DNA of 64,000 nucleotides from Microcyclospora pomicola. Lineage: Eukaryota; Ascomycota; Dothideomycetes; Capnodiales. The notes beneath the pieces are model-generated. The model was given only the letters and a program-made list of their open reading frames with translations. It ran no database searches and was not told where the DNA came from. Location of the stretch: NCBI GenBank assembly GCA_002786065.1, contig NHNY01000013.1, positions 248,001 to 312,000 of the forward strand, written 5' to 3'. Positions 11,560 through 22,752 of the stretch are shown here, one piece after another (position 1 is the first letter of the stretch; each line of letters starts with the position of its first letter). The position numbers and the translations under genes are program-made.

Positions 11560-13150
11560 ATGCTCTCTGCGCCAGCGAAAACGGCGCTTCGGTCCTCGGC
11601 CAGCGTCACGCTCCCTAAGACATCAGTCCGGGCCATCACAACCACCTCCACAGCGTCCAATGCTCCCGCCCCAGTCAATGGCCAGCAAAAGCGGGCAATG
11701 GCTACCGTTCAGGACGCGCCACCGGTCCAACGCCATGGAGGACTGAAGGACCAGGATCGTATTTTTCAGAACTTGTACGGCCACCATGGAGCAGATATCA
11801 AGAGCGCGATGAAGTATGGTGACTGGTACAAGACGAAGGAAATCATCGAGAAGGGTGACGACTGGATCATCTCCGAGATCAAAGCGTCAGGACTGCGAGG
11901 ACGCGGTGGCGCCGGTTTCCCTTCGGGCTTGAAGTGGAGCTTCATGAACCCCAAGGGTTGGGAGAATGACACCAAGCCCCGTTATCTCGTCGTCAATGCT
12001 GATGAGGGCGAGCCGGGTACATGCAAGGATCGTGAGATCATGCGAAAGGACCCGCACAAGCTTGTGGAGGGTTGTCTAGTCGCTGGTCGTGCTATGAACG
12101 TGTGTATCTTCACGATCTTCAAATGAAGTGCTTTTCCGCTGACATTTCGGGTAGTGCACAGCTGCTTACATTTACATCCGTGGCGAGTTCTACCATGAGG
12201 CGGCTGTTCTTCAGCGCGCGATCCAGGAGGCATACAAGGAAGGTTTCCTCGGCAAGAACGCATGCAACTCTGGCTACGACTTTGATGTGTTCCTCCACCG
12301 TGGCATGGGTGCTTACGTTTGTGGCGAAGAAACATCGCTCATTGAGTCACTCGAGGGCAAGCCGGGCAAGCCGAGGCTGAAGCCACCATTCCCAGCAGCT
12401 GTTGGGCTCTTCGGATGCCCGAGCACGGTTGCCAATGTCGAGACTGTTGCTGTCGCACCTACCATCCTCCGCCGTGGTGCTAGCTGGTTTAACGGCTTCG
12501 GTCGCGAGCGCAACTCTGGCACAAAGCTCTTCTGCATTTCAGGACACGTCAACAACCCTTGCACGGTTGAGGAAGAAATGTCTATCCCGTTGCGTGAGTT
12601 GATCGACAAGCACTGCGGTGGTGTCGTGGGAGGATGGGATAACCTCAAAGCCATTATTCCCGGTGGCTCGTCAACACCCATCTTGCCACGTAAGATCTGT
12701 GACGACCAACTCATGGACTTCGATGCACTCAAGGACTCGCAGTCTGGTCTCGGCACGGCAGCTGTCATCGTCATGGACCAGAGCACCGATGTCGTTCGCG
12801 CCATCTCACGTCTTTCCAAGTTCTACCACCACGAATCCTGCGGCCAATGCACACCTTGCCGAGAGGGCTCCAAGTGGACCGAGCAAATCATGCAGCGTTT
12901 CGAGGCTGGCACCGCCCGTGCTCGCGAGATCGACATGATGCAAGAAATCACCAAGCAAGTCGAGGGCCACACCATCTGCGCTCTTGGGGAGGCTTTCGCA
13001 TGGCCAATCCAAGGCCTGATCAGGCATTTCAGACCCGAGCTCGAGGCTAGGATAGCCAACAACGCCCAGAAATCTGGCGGAGAGTCGCTAGCAGGAGGCT
13101 GGCAGCATGATGCCATGAAGCATGGCATGCTCATCTCCCCTGGCCAATAG
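11560..13150 (+). CDS. nuo51: NADH:ubiquinone oxidoreductase 51-kDa subunit (FMN, NADH and N3 Fe-S site)
   Basis: Exons 11560-12099 and 12155-13150 are joined over a 55-nt phase-0 intron with a CTGAC branch site, giving 511 residues. The junction [16 protein letters not shown] aligns without a gap to the Neurospora NUO-51 sequence as I recall it. I prefer the ATG at 11560 ([16 protein letters not shown], a mitochondrial presequence) over one at 11530 because relatives start with MLS. The mature part has the FMN-binding [13 protein letters not shown] and NADEGEPGT blocks, the GAYVCGEET segment, and the N3 [4Fe-4S] cysteines C409, C412 and C415 ([11 protein letters not shown]) with C455 (TICALGEAF). 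The protein accepts electrons from NADH in the matrix arm of complex I. All key residues are present. Confidence 0.97.
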
Positions 13151-13653
13151 TTGTTCTTGATTGCATCGTGTCGTGTTTTTCGAGGCAGAGTATCTCTGGG
13201 GGGTTTCCTTTGTTCTTAGAGTGACTTTGTACATACAAGTATCATACGTCCTGAGAAGTAAGCCATGTACTATGTCATCTGAAGTATCTCCGAGTCTTCC
13301 GCGGCTGTCTTCGTCACTTGATCTTCACCCTACGTCGAATTCCAGAGCAGAAATATTGGCTGACATGGAACAGGATGCTTATCGTGCTTCCAAGGTCTAT
13401 GGATACACCTCGCGCCTATCAACGCGGCTTTCCCGCCTGACTGTGCCATCTTCTGGCCTTTCCACCCTTTCTTGTTCCGAGGCAGAGACTCCGATCCACG
13501 TCCTGGTCCGATCGTGGAATGCAATACTCGAACCTACAGCTACCCCTTCGCTCCCAACCCCCTTTCTCGAATCTCCTTTTTGACCGACCAACCCCATCCT
13601 TCCACCAACACATACTCAAAGTCCTCGAGCATATCCACACCAGTCCACCACCT
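13151..13653. other. Convergent intergenic region
   Basis: About 500 bp separate the complex I gene from a convergent hypothetical gene. Open frames on both strands here (up to 140 codons) overlap one another and show no motif. Confidence 0.45.
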
Positions 13654-14175
13654 TCACTCCAACCCTGGTACCCGCCCCTCGCCATACTTTAGAACGCCCC
13701 GCTTCTTCGCACTTCGTAGCTCTGTATGAGCAGACTTGCGTACCTCCTGATCCTCCACGTCTGACAGATTACGGTCGTCTATCTTCCGCTTCTTGCCGCC
13801 TCCAACCCTAGCATGGCTGAGTGCTTTGGCGAGCTTGGGTTCGCAGTGGGCGATGATTCGAGCAGATGGTGGGTGAGGATTGTTCTCAAGATCGTGGCAG
13901 ACCCCATCATCATCGCCGTCGGGACCGTTCTCGCCTCGGGGTTCGGTCGGCTTATACTTCGCACCTCGATCCCTGATCACCCCTTCCTGTGCCTCGATGC
14001 TAGACGGGAAGAAATATCGAGACGCGAGGAAGAGGGGCAAGGATGTTGTGGCTTTAACACCGCGTTGCTCTTCTTCAAACTGACTGGTCATGTCGGTCAG
14101 GTCATCTGTCATTTTGATGTCTTCTGCAGGCCCGAGGGTACGGCCTACGCCCTGGAAGTTGGAGCGAGGAGGCAT
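13654..14175 (-). CDS. Small hypothetical protein, probably nuclear
   Basis: An uninterrupted 173-codon frame starts with MPPRSNFQGVGRTLGPAED at the ATG 14175-14173. An acidic-rich first third (MTDDLTDMTSQFEEEQRG) is followed by a basic KKRKIDD stretch that resembles a nuclear localisation signal and a Lys/Arg-rich C-terminus. I do not recognise the family. The N-terminal motif looks conserved and the frame is open throughout, but a plus-strand frame of 133 codons overlaps it. Undetected introns could change the C-terminus. Confidence 0.5.
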   Translation of the reverse strand: MPPRSNFQGVGRTLGPAEDIKMTDDLTDMTSQFEEEQRGVKATTSLPLFLASRYFFPSSIEAQEGVIRDRGAKYKPTEPRGENGPDGDDDGVCHDLENNPHPPSARIIAHCEPKLAKALSHARVGGGKKRKIDDRNLSDVEDQEVRKSAHTELRSAKKRGVLKYGEGRVPGLE

Positions 14176-15288
14176 GGTGATGTGTTTTGGATGGGAGGGA
14201 GGAGATGGGAATAGGGATGGGTGTTGGACGAGTCTTGGAGGAGAGAGGAATGAGATTGGATAGGTTGGTCAGGCATGTGAGTGAAACGCCAGTGTCGTCG
14301 GCATACCATGTTCACTTGTGAAGTCCACACCTGGACAAGTGAAGTCCAGTAAAAGTGGACTCGACGGTGGCTAGGAAAACCATGTGTCAGTAAAGTCTCA
14401 CGAAGCGATAGCTGAGATACAATGGTTCCTCCGCATGGTAGAGGAGACTTTCTGGAATGTCGGGGACGGACACCGTTCACTCGAATTTACACTTATGCGC
14501 TGATCGGCTGTAGAGTGAGGGGTGTAGGCGATGAGCTGGCTGACTCTGTACGGGGGCACAGACTACTCAGGAACTGTTGCTTGGGGCGTTCAATACATAA
14601 GGTATGTGAAGAGACGCAATTAGAATAGAATCGCGCATTGCGCCCTATCCTCGAGATTTGAGATATCTAAACGGTGCCAGTACCCTCGACGTATGTATAT
14701 ATATCAGCAATCCCATCAAGATCTTTAATGACTGAACGAGGTTGTGATCTGCAGCAGTTTACAGTGAGTTTGAATCGCGATCACGTAACATGCTACAAGA
14801 TGCAACAACATCCCGGAAACCCCCGCGACCCAAGCGCTGTACGGACCAAGCCTCTGAATCCCAGGATGACCAACATCGGGCTTCGAGTTCGACCCTGTGA
14901 GATGAGCTCCGCACAGCCGGATCTCTCTGCCGAGACAAAGCTGTTCAGGGGAAAAGCATCAGATGTATCGTCGGCAGGGACACCAATGGATCTCGTTATT
15001 CGCGCTTCGCAGGAATGCTCTCTTGAGGGTCGCCGTTCACAGCAGCGCCTAAGCAAGTTCCGATTGAAGATAGCGAACCGCTCTGAAATGACAAACAATA
15101 GAGAAGATGCCTCCCAGTATGTTCCTGTTGCCAACCTTGCACGTATGAGAGTCGATGACCCGTTGTGCCGGGGTTTCCATTTTTACGGCCCCTGTCGGCC
15201 TTTTCGATTTACTCGTTGTGGATTGGTGCTACACTCCAGGAGCCTCGTTTCCAAGCACTATCACTCGAGATAGTCGAGGATCGATGTT
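14176..15288. other. Intergenic region with one orphan reading frame
   Basis: This 1.1-kb region lies between two minus-strand genes and would hold the promoter of the small hypothetical gene. It contains the orphan frame listed at 14728-15273 and nothing else that I recognise. Confidence 0.45.
14728..15273 (+). CDS. Orphan open reading frame, doubtful
   Basis: A 181-codon frame starts with ATG at 14728 (MTERGCDLQQFTVSLNRDHV). The frame is also open upstream to a GTG at 14674. The composition is Arg/Ser-rich without a signal peptide, membrane segment or known motif. A minus-strand frame of 113 codons overlaps it. Its length is a little more than expected by chance, which is the only support. 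Confidence 0.18.
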   Translation: MTERGCDLQQFTVSLNRDHVTCYKMQQHPGNPRDPSAVRTKPLNPRMTNIGLRVRPCEMSSAQPDLSAETKLFRGKASDVSSAGTPMDLVIRASQECSLEGRRSQQRLSKFRLKIANRSEMTNNREDASQYVPVANLARMRVDDPLCRGFHFYGPCRPFRFTRCGLVLHSRSLVSKHYHSR

Positions 15289-16145
15289 TTAAGGCAGTTC
15301 CATAGCTCTCGCCTGTCCGCTCATTTCGATCTTTGCGTGCTCGTCGCTCACTTCTGTCCTTGCATGCTCGTCGCTCATTTCCGTGGGTCTTGAGCTCCCG
15401 TGGTGGGCACTGTACCCTGGAACGGGGCCAACGTTTGAACCTCCTAGGCCAGAAGCCGTTGACGAATGCATCAACGGAACTCCCGAGTTCGATCTCCTTT
15501 CTTGCAACCACTTCTTCCGGAACCAAAAAGTCGAGGCCAGCGCAGCAAGCAATAAGATCCCCAGAGGCACCCCGACGCCCGCGCCAACGGCGGCGGAATT
15601 GTTATCGGATGCCGGACAATTCGATGATGTCGGACAATTTGAGGATGTCGCTGTCGCCGTTGCCGACTCTATGATGATGGTGGATGCCGCCTGAGAGCTC
15701 ACGGCATCCTGGGTCAGACCTGTGATATTGACCTGTTGAACTCCCAAATTTTGCAACGTGAAGTTCTGGGAGCAATCGTCGCCACAGGTGTACGTGTTGA
15801 TACTTTGGCCACAATTGTATAGCGAGGCATAGCTATCCGCGGGATCTGCGCGGTATTGATGAGCATCTCAAGTCTTTGATCATCTCCAGAACTCTTGGGG
15901 CCGCCATTCTCACCTCGACAATAGTATGGACAAACTTCTGACTTCCACGTTTTGTCCGTGCAAGCGCCTCGATAGATGTAGCCGTAATCACTGTAGCAGA
16001 AGCCGTTTCCGATGCAAGTCTCACCGAGCGCGCAACATACGCTCACCGGTGATGAGGGATCGCAGGGTACGAAAGCTGGGGTCTGGCCGACACCGTCGGT
16101 TTTACCGTCGGGATACCAGCATGATGTGGCGTTGATTAGGGACAT
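15289..16145 (-). CDS. Cysteine-rich single-pass surface protein
   Basis: Exons 16145-15914 and 15845-15289 flank a 68-nt phase-1 intron (GTGAGA/CAG) and encode 262 residues. The N-terminal domain carries about 14 cysteines in a pattern seen in many fungal proteins: SCWYPDG, then CC and GETCIGNGFC, then YRGACTDKTWKSEVCPYYC, then YNCGQSINTYTCGDDCSQNF. It has no obvious cleavable signal peptide, as in relatives I recall that also begin directly with the cysteine motif. A Ser/Thr-rich stalk leads to one membrane helix (AVGAGVGVPLGILLLAALAS) followed by a basic stop-transfer (RKKW) and a cytoplasmic tail. The tail has an imperfect 9-residue repeat (EMSDEHART, EVSDEHAKI) and ends AMELP. A sensor or wall-anchored role is plausible but unproven. 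Confidence 0.75.
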
Positions 16146-18335
16146 TGTCTCCTACACGTTGGAAGTCTTAGGTTATGTCAAAGGGTATCCTGTGTGAGTC
16201 TTCGACGGACTAGATCTGGCTAGGGTGGAAGGGCGTTGGTTACAATGTAACAAAGGGTACTCTCTGTCTGAAGTTGGAGGACAAAGGAGCTGTGGGCAAG
16301 GTCAAGCGTGGATTAACGACTTTGTTCCACAGGACTTTCCCGAGCCCTAGGTAGGCCTTCGACGGCACGCAATTCTCACAGCAACAAGGGATTCAATGTT
16401 GTTCCAAGATGTCGACAAGAAGAAAGCCATTGTGATGATGTGAGCGAGGCCGAGCTGAAGGGAACCGGCGGAAGGCAGGCGGGAGACTAGTGACAATGAA
16501 TCCTTCAGCCTTCGATGCATGTTTCTGAACTTAGAAATACAGAGCCTAACTCCTTGTAGTAGTGCTCTACACGGAAGCCGGGGTTGATTGAGGCTGGAGC
16601 GGGTTTCGCAATTACCCTGCGCTTACGTGCAGATGAGAACGGGATTTCGCCTGTAATCCGTCAGCTTGGTAGGACTGTATACCATGGGGAAGATGAGATG
16701 AGAAAAGCCTGGCCTGCTGGGTTGTGTGGGCTGGTCCAATAGAAATTGGTAAGGGCCCTAAGGGTAATGTGAACCGTGATCATCCCAAGAAAGAAAATCC
16801 ATGATTGTGCTTGTTGGTAACCAAGCCGGGACCCCTGCATATCATGCATCTCATGCTGACATCCTAGAGCTGACTCACTGCTAATGAGCGCCTCATCGAA
16901 CCCATGTTGCCGTGTCCCTTATACCTGCGAGTGAGGGATCCGGAAGCACCTGTGATTACCTTATACAATGTTGCAACGATGATTGGCATGACTGCGTTGG
17001 TCTTGGAGTATATCAACGCCGATACTCTACACTACCAATTTCGCACGCGAATGTGCGATCTTCGCGTTGGTACGACGGCCAGCATGCGGAATGATATGTA
17101 GGTCTTACATGGGTAGGGAAGCTGTTGATACCAGTACGATCGCTGGTGTCGACAATATCATTGGACTGTGTCTTTTGGGTTGTACATAGCTTCTCCTTCT
17201 TGCTGACCCACGTCAGCGATATGGCGATGTTGTCCGCGTACTAGAAAGAGAGCTACATTGCTCGACTCCTGAAGCCTATGGCGACTTCTACAATACTAAG
17301 AACGAGTGGAATCAGGAGAGAGGCTTGTATCATAGTTTCGGCCAGAACGAGAGCTGGCTCGGATGTCTCACCTGTGATGAGGCAAAGGAGAGCAAATTGG
17401 TGCTCCCACCGTTGTTCTCAGAAAGTGCTGCTAGAAGACTGCAAGGTTGGGTGCAGGCAAAGGTCAGTCTTGACGTCTTGTTGCTTCCATCAATGGAAGT
17501 ATCATCCTTATCATACTGTGCTGTCGACATAAGGTTCTGGAGTCAAGAGCGCCGACATCTTCTATGGTAGGCGATGCTTCACCGTGGGCGTCATCACCTC
17601 TTATTGCTCCAATCGTAGTGTCAATGCCACCTCGGTACCAGACTTTCGCTCGCCCCGTATCATAGGCATAGAGGCCGCTCCAGCCAGGCGCAAGTGGCAT
17701 CAAGCTCACAGCGAAGAGGTTGTATGAAGAAGCGCAAGCTCTCGATTCTATACGGCGGTAGTTCTACAGCAGGCAACGCATTATCTCAGGGTATTCTACC
17801 AATGCTCGAAGATCCGCTCAGAACGCAGTGATATAAGAAAGAGCTCAACGTAATATGGCTAGATGTAATTTTCGAAGAGAAGTCGTAATGGGAGATCCTG
17901 GAGAAGCTATCTACCCTATCTTCGACGGCTCAGACCTTTTCGTGAATTCCCTTTGTGAAAGTATGCTGTCCCCCAAAGTTCGAAGCTGAACATTGGACCA
18001 AGTTTATCAACAATGTCAAGCACTGAATCCGCGGACATTGAGAAACCTGGACAACCAGTCCTCTGCACTTGGAGTTCAGAGCGTCAACTGCATAGTTGTC
18101 CATGACAAGTGTTGTGATGTGTAAGGTACATGTGGTATACTAGAATGCATGTGCTCATAGAATCATTGACGTAGGCCGGTCAAAGGTACTGTAAATGCTA
18201 GCGCGTCTCCTAGGACCTCCACTCTCCAAACACGTCCCGACAATTCAACACCTCATACTCCAACATCATCTATCCTCTTAAGCTGCTGTTCTCCAGAAAG
18301 CCCATCACGAATCCAAGCTTCTCGACAGTTGCAGA
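16146..18335. other. Gene-poor region with coding-like debris
   Basis: This 2.2-kb stretch between the surface protein gene and COQ3 contains no intact gene that I can build. Several short blocks on the plus strand look coding but sit in different frames; the clearest is listed separately at 17217-17570. The final 150 bp should contain the COQ3 promoter. Confidence 0.45.
17217..17570 (+). pseudogene. Coding-like block, possible exon of a decayed gene
   Basis: A 118-codon open block follows a plausible acceptor (GCTGACCCACGTCAG, with a branch-like CTGAC 12 nt before the AG). It reads like a real protein (AYGDFYNTKNEWNQERGLYH, then SFGQNESWLGCLTCDEAKES). About 70 bp further on, another frame has FYGRRCFTVGVITSYCSNRS, and near 17760 a third has YGGSSTAGNALSQGILPMLE. 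I could not link these blocks by acceptable introns, and upstream candidates end in stops. A decayed multi-exon gene is one explanation. Chance is another, since the minus strand over 17464-17709 is also open. Confidence 0.2.
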
Positions 18336-19316
18336 ATGAGTGTGCTACTAGAATCACGCTTTCTGGCCCTTCCAGCCTCTGTTCGTCGACTGGCACTGCA
18401 AGCAGCATACACATCGCATTCGCCTTTCCTCAACACCTCCCGGACCTTTACAACCACTACCGCCAGCCCCTCAAACGCCCCTCCACAAAGCTCGGTCAAT
18501 GCCACCGAAGTCTCACATTTCAATGTCCTCGCCTCATCCTGGTGGGACCCGCATGGCTCGAGCCGACTGCTGCATCTCATGAACCCGCTGCGCCATGATT
18601 TCATACAACAATGCCTGCGGACGGGTAACTCGCAGCCTCCGGGGAGCAAGACCACAATACTGGACATCGGCTGCGGCGGGGGCATCTTCGCCGAATCCGC
18701 CGCACGGCTGTCCACCACGCACTCCGTGACGGCGATCGACCCAACCCCCGAGGTGATCGCGGTCGCCCAGCGCCATCAACGCACCGATCCCCTGCTCATG
18801 GAGCCCGGCCGACTGACATATCTCAATACGGCCATCGAGCACCTGTCCTCGCACCCCACCGCGCCCCAGCAGTACGACCTCATCAGCCTGTTCGAGGTGA
18901 TCGAGCACATCCAGAAGCCCTCGCCTTTCCTGCACTCGATCCTGCAGCATCTCAAGCCCGGCGGCTGGCTGGTCGGCTCGACGATCGCGCGCACCAATAC
19001 GTCGTGGTTCACGACCAAGTTCGTCGCCGAGGAGGTCCTGCGCATGGTGCCGCGCGGCACCCACGACTGGGACCAGTACATCCAGCCCACGGAGATGGCG
19101 AGCTGGGCGCGCGCGCAGGAGCAATTGATGGCGTCGGACGGGCTGGGGTCCGGCTGGGAGGTGATGGGCGTGGTGTATGTGCCGGGGCTGGGGTGGAAGC
19201 AAATCGACGGCAGCGAGACGTGGGGAAACTATTTCTTCGGCATGCGGAAGAAGGAGGCCGTGCGGCGGGATACAGCCCTTGAGGCGGATCGAGAGGAGCC
19301 GATGATCGCATCTTGA
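18336..19316 (+). CDS. COQ3: Ubiquinone biosynthesis O-methyltransferase Coq3
   Basis: A single 326-codon exon. Residues 1-45 form a mitochondrial presequence rich in Ser, Thr, Arg and Ala. The methyltransferase fold follows: HFNVLASSWWDPHGSSRLLH is the Coq3/UbiG signature, the SAM-binding motif I is ILDIGCGGGIFAES (residues 108-121), and the catalytic-domain block LISLFEVIEHIQKPSPFL and the LKPGGWLVGSTIARTNTSW region are intact. Coq3 performs both O-methylations of the benzoquinone ring in coenzyme Q synthesis, on the matrix side of the inner membrane as part of the CoQ synthome. The second half of the gene is clearly GC-richer at third codon positions than its flanks. Complete, with no intron needed. 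Confidence 0.95.
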   Translation: MSVLLESRFLALPASVRRLALQAAYTSHSPFLNTSRTFTTTTASPSNAPPQSSVNATEVSHFNVLASSWWDPHGSSRLLHLMNPLRHDFIQQCLRTGNSQPPGSKTTILDIGCGGGIFAESAARLSTTHSVTAIDPTPEVIAVAQRHQRTDPLLMEPGRLTYLNTAIEHLSSHPTAPQQYDLISLFEVIEHIQKPSPFLHSILQHLKPGGWLVGSTIARTNTSWFTTKFVAEEVLRMVPRGTHDWDQYIQPTEMASWARAQEQLMASDGLGSGWEVMGVVYVPGLGWKQIDGSETWGNYFFGMRKKEAVRRDTALEADREEPMIAS

Positions 19317-20058
19317 GGGATGTCATGTCTAAGCGTTTCGTATCACAAGATGGGCAGCTACAATGTCGTGAGGGAGCAGCTTGTACGCTCGAGGAAGCTT
19401 TGCGGTATACTTCCCCCTACGCCTTCTCCCTTCCCAGAGTTGTACAATCGCCCAGGTCTTTAAAGTGACCATCAGCTCAATCGTACCATGCAAAGCTATA
19501 TGTATCACGACAATACCCCGTCACCTCATCAACGTAGTCCAAAGCACATTACATCTCCGTGGATACATCAATTGGAACCAATCGATTCGTCCCGGCTGTC
19601 TTTGCTCTCTACTGTCTCTCAACGGGCTCCAGAACAGTCTCAAAGTCCTGGATGGAGGTAGGGAGGGAGACACTCCCCAGGGATCGATATCAAGCCATGT
19701 CTCACATTCACACCTGGACGTCGATAACGATCATTTACTACTAAATAGAGGCAGAGAGGCAGTGAAGTGAGTATACCTGCAGTCGTTGATAAACCTCGAT
19801 ATGTACCCTATCTTATCCTACTCCACTCCAGAAGTCATCAACCCCACAGGCAAGACACACACTCCAGACTCCCGAGAGCCATTTGAAGACAGCTCGTATC
19901 ATGATCATGATCGTCAGATGTGAAAACGCACCGAGAAGGAAATTATAGAAAGAACCAACAAAAAGGCAAGACCACGGCTAGAACAATGCAGAAAGAAGCT
20001 CAGACAGGGGCGCGGTCGTAAGCTCATGAAGACATCTGCACCGCTGTCGTAAGGGCGA
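19317..20058. other. Convergent intergenic region
   Basis: This 742-bp stretch lies between COQ3 and the convergent Rid1-type gene. Only short overlapping frames are seen; there is no repeat or RNA gene that I recognise. Confidence 0.5.
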
Positions 20059-22752
20059 TCAGCCCAGCCATCCGTCATCGTCGTTGTTGTCATGCGCGCC
20101 TCCCACCTCAGACCCAATCTTCAGATCCAGCAACGGGGCGATCTCCAATTTCGGCGCCGGCGCGTCATCCTTGGCCTTCTTCTTCGGGCTTTTCTTCGGA
20201 CTGCCGCACCGACCAGCGTCGTCGGTGGGCCGGGGGCCCTCACGCACAAACTGCGTCGGCCAGTCGTCGTCGGCGGCGGCCGCGACCCATCCCTTCAAGC
20301 CGTCGTGGACGCCCGAGTAGAATTTCTCCTTGCAGGTGCGCAGCGTCTGCGCCATGACTTTCTCGAAGCCGGAGAGCTGCAGGTCGAGACGCAGCGAGTT
20401 GCGCTCGGTCGGGGTGGGGAGAGAGGCGACCAGGCCGTTGAGCAGGTCGAGGTGGGCGGCGATGTAGGTGGTTGCGTCCCACTCCACGCCGCCGATGTAT
20501 GGGGCGGCAGGGACGGGCGCACGAGCACCGGGGAAATGGCATGAGGCATAACTTGGCTCTATGGCACTGGCTTGCTCCGCACCGTCGACGGCGGCGTCTG
20601 GTAGCAGAGAAGAGACCTTCTTCTTCGGGGCGGGGACTACGTTGAGATGGTGCAGGAAGATCCAAAACACCTCACGCGTAACGTTGGAGACTTCTCGAGC
20701 CCAGAGTTTGTAAGGGCGCGGCGTGTGCATGTCTAGCACGAAATCCACAGGACGATCGTCATCTGGTTTTGGTTTCTCGCCTAAATATGTCAAGACTTTG
20801 CGGGCTCGCTGCTCGAGAGCCGGCGGTGAGGAGGCGAGGGCCGCAGACAGATAGTTGACTGTGTGGTAGCACGTCAGCAGGCAATCATGGTCATGAGGTG
20901 GAAGTGATCAGCTCTTACAAAGAACATTGATGATGATGGTCCTTGTCGTGTACTCTGCCGGACCTTTCTTTTCTTCATCGAACAGCATCCCAATGAGCGC
21001 AGGGAATAATTCGTCTGCCGCTTTCTCGAGTTCTTTCATGGCGGATTCCGTCGTGCAAAGTCCCTTTAGGCACAACAATGTCTCGTGCAACAACTGATCT
21101 TCGTGCTCCTCGCGCCACTCAACGGCCATTGTTCTGTACAGCAGACCAAGGATCTCTGTCATGCCGTCCATTGCAACGAAGCTGTCAACCCATGCCACGG
21201 TCTCGTTACGGAGCAAGATGCGAAGTTTGTGTAGTCTACCAACCTCGACTTTCGTAGGATCTTGGTTCTTTTTCAGATACGTGATATACTCAGCCGGCTG
21301 GACAGGCGGAGCGCTCTTCCTTCCAAAAGATCCAAATGGTGTTGTGGGCGTGGTGGCGGGCGACTTTGCTCCAGTGGACTTCGAATCTTTCGGTATGTTG
21401 ATCGCCAGTGCACCACCCTTGCTGTGCGAGCGCGCCTTCTTGGACGGGGAGGCCTCACCACTGCGTTTGTCGCTTTTCGAAAAGGTGAAGGTGCGGCCTC
21501 GTGAGCGTTTCGTGGACTTCTCTTCGGTCTCAGTGGTAGCGTGCTCCTCAATTGCTGTCTCAGCATCGACCTGGGCTTGCGCGCTCAAAGCATCTGCACT
21601 CGAGCCATCCAGGACTTTGGACCCTAGGTCCTGTTTGACAAAATCTTGCTTGACCCGTAGTGTCAGATTACGCATCTTTTGCCGCATGGGCTCGGGTATG
21701 TTCCGGGACTCGAGAACGAGCTCGAATGCTGCGTCTACGGCTTTGGGGTCCAGGTTGGGTTCGGCCTTGGGAATTTCTGTTCTAGACTTGCCCTGAAACG
21801 CAGCAACGGCAGCCATGACTCTTCCACCTCTCTTTGCAATGTTAAGCTTGTCCTTTGGAGGTGCTTGTTCTACACTGCCACCGCTGATAACTCGATCACT
21901 GCTCTGATGCCTGCCGAATATATTCCTGCTATCACTTGAGGTCCGTTTCAACTCTGAAGTCGGTCGCCTTCCACTGTCATCAGACTTCCGGCCTTCGAAG
22001 CTCATCCTGGCTCCACTCACTCTTCTGCCGATAGCACTGGCAATGCCTTCACCATAGTTCATGCCACTGTGTCGTTTGCTGTTGAGTGTCGGCTGCAGAC
22101 TTGGCGTATCGTATGAGTCGTTGAAGTTTCTCTGTTTGGACGGCGAGTACTCCTTGGGAGTGTATTTTGCTATCTCCTGCTGCACGATGCTTGACTCGTC
22201 GAACGAGTTGCCGTTGCTCGTGTCTGCTAAGACCTCTTGCTCAGGGCTTGCAGTATTGGCCGAAGCGAACTGAGCCCAGATCGGCGTTTCCACCCTGGCA
22301 GAGTTTGTAGCTGGGGGTGTGTGGTTCTCCTTGTTCTTGTCTTGAGCCAAAGCTGATAGATCTTTGCTTGACCTGTTCAGTCTTGCAAACACGGCGCCCA
22401 AGTTGGTAGATGACTTGGACTTCTTGATTCCCTGACGTCCGTCTTGTGTCTTCGTGGGGACTTTCGCTCCATTGGTTGCAGTTGTTCGACTTTTGGCCGG
22501 AGAAGGAGGTGGAGACTGGATGTTTCCTTGACGTTCCCCGAGAGCTTTTGGCTTGGTAGCATGTGGATGATCGGGGGGTAGAAATGGCATTGACTTGGTC
22601 CTCACGTGCCCTGGGCGTCCCGATGGTGGTGCCGAGCGTTCAGGGTCGGTCGGTCGTTGCTTGGAGGAGACCAGAGACCGTAAGATGTTTGATTTGGACG
22701 AAGCATTGCGGCGATGCTGGGGTCGTTGTGGGTGTTGCTCCGCCGACTCCAT
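20059..22752 (-). CDS. GBD/FH3-domain GTPase-binding protein (Rid1 type)
   Basis: Exons 22752-20919 and 20858-20059 are joined by a 60-nt phase-1 intron (GTAAGA/CAG), giving about 877 residues. The start is the ATG at 22752 (MESAEQHPQRPQHRRNASSK); the open frame extends a little further up without an ATG. The first 500 residues are disordered, basic and Ser/Pro-rich. The ordered part begins near PAEYITYLKKNQDPTKVEVG and continues KLRILLRNETVAWVDSFVAM, a Rho-GTPase-binding/FH3 armadillo fold as in diaphanous formins. The protein ends in a Lys-rich and Asp-rich tail without FH1 or FH2 actin-assembly domains. I recall such proteins annotated as 'GTPase binding protein Rid1'. A role downstream of a Rho GTPase in polarity or septation is inferred. 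Confidence 0.82.

Noticed and set aside
18534-19202. Minus-strand open frame of 222 codons over COQ3
   Set aside because: It is antisense to an intact COQ3 with all methyltransferase motifs; the high GC at third positions suppresses stops on the other strand.
21161-21796. Plus-strand open frame of 211 codons
   Set aside because: Antisense to the Rid1-type gene, which has a conserved domain there.
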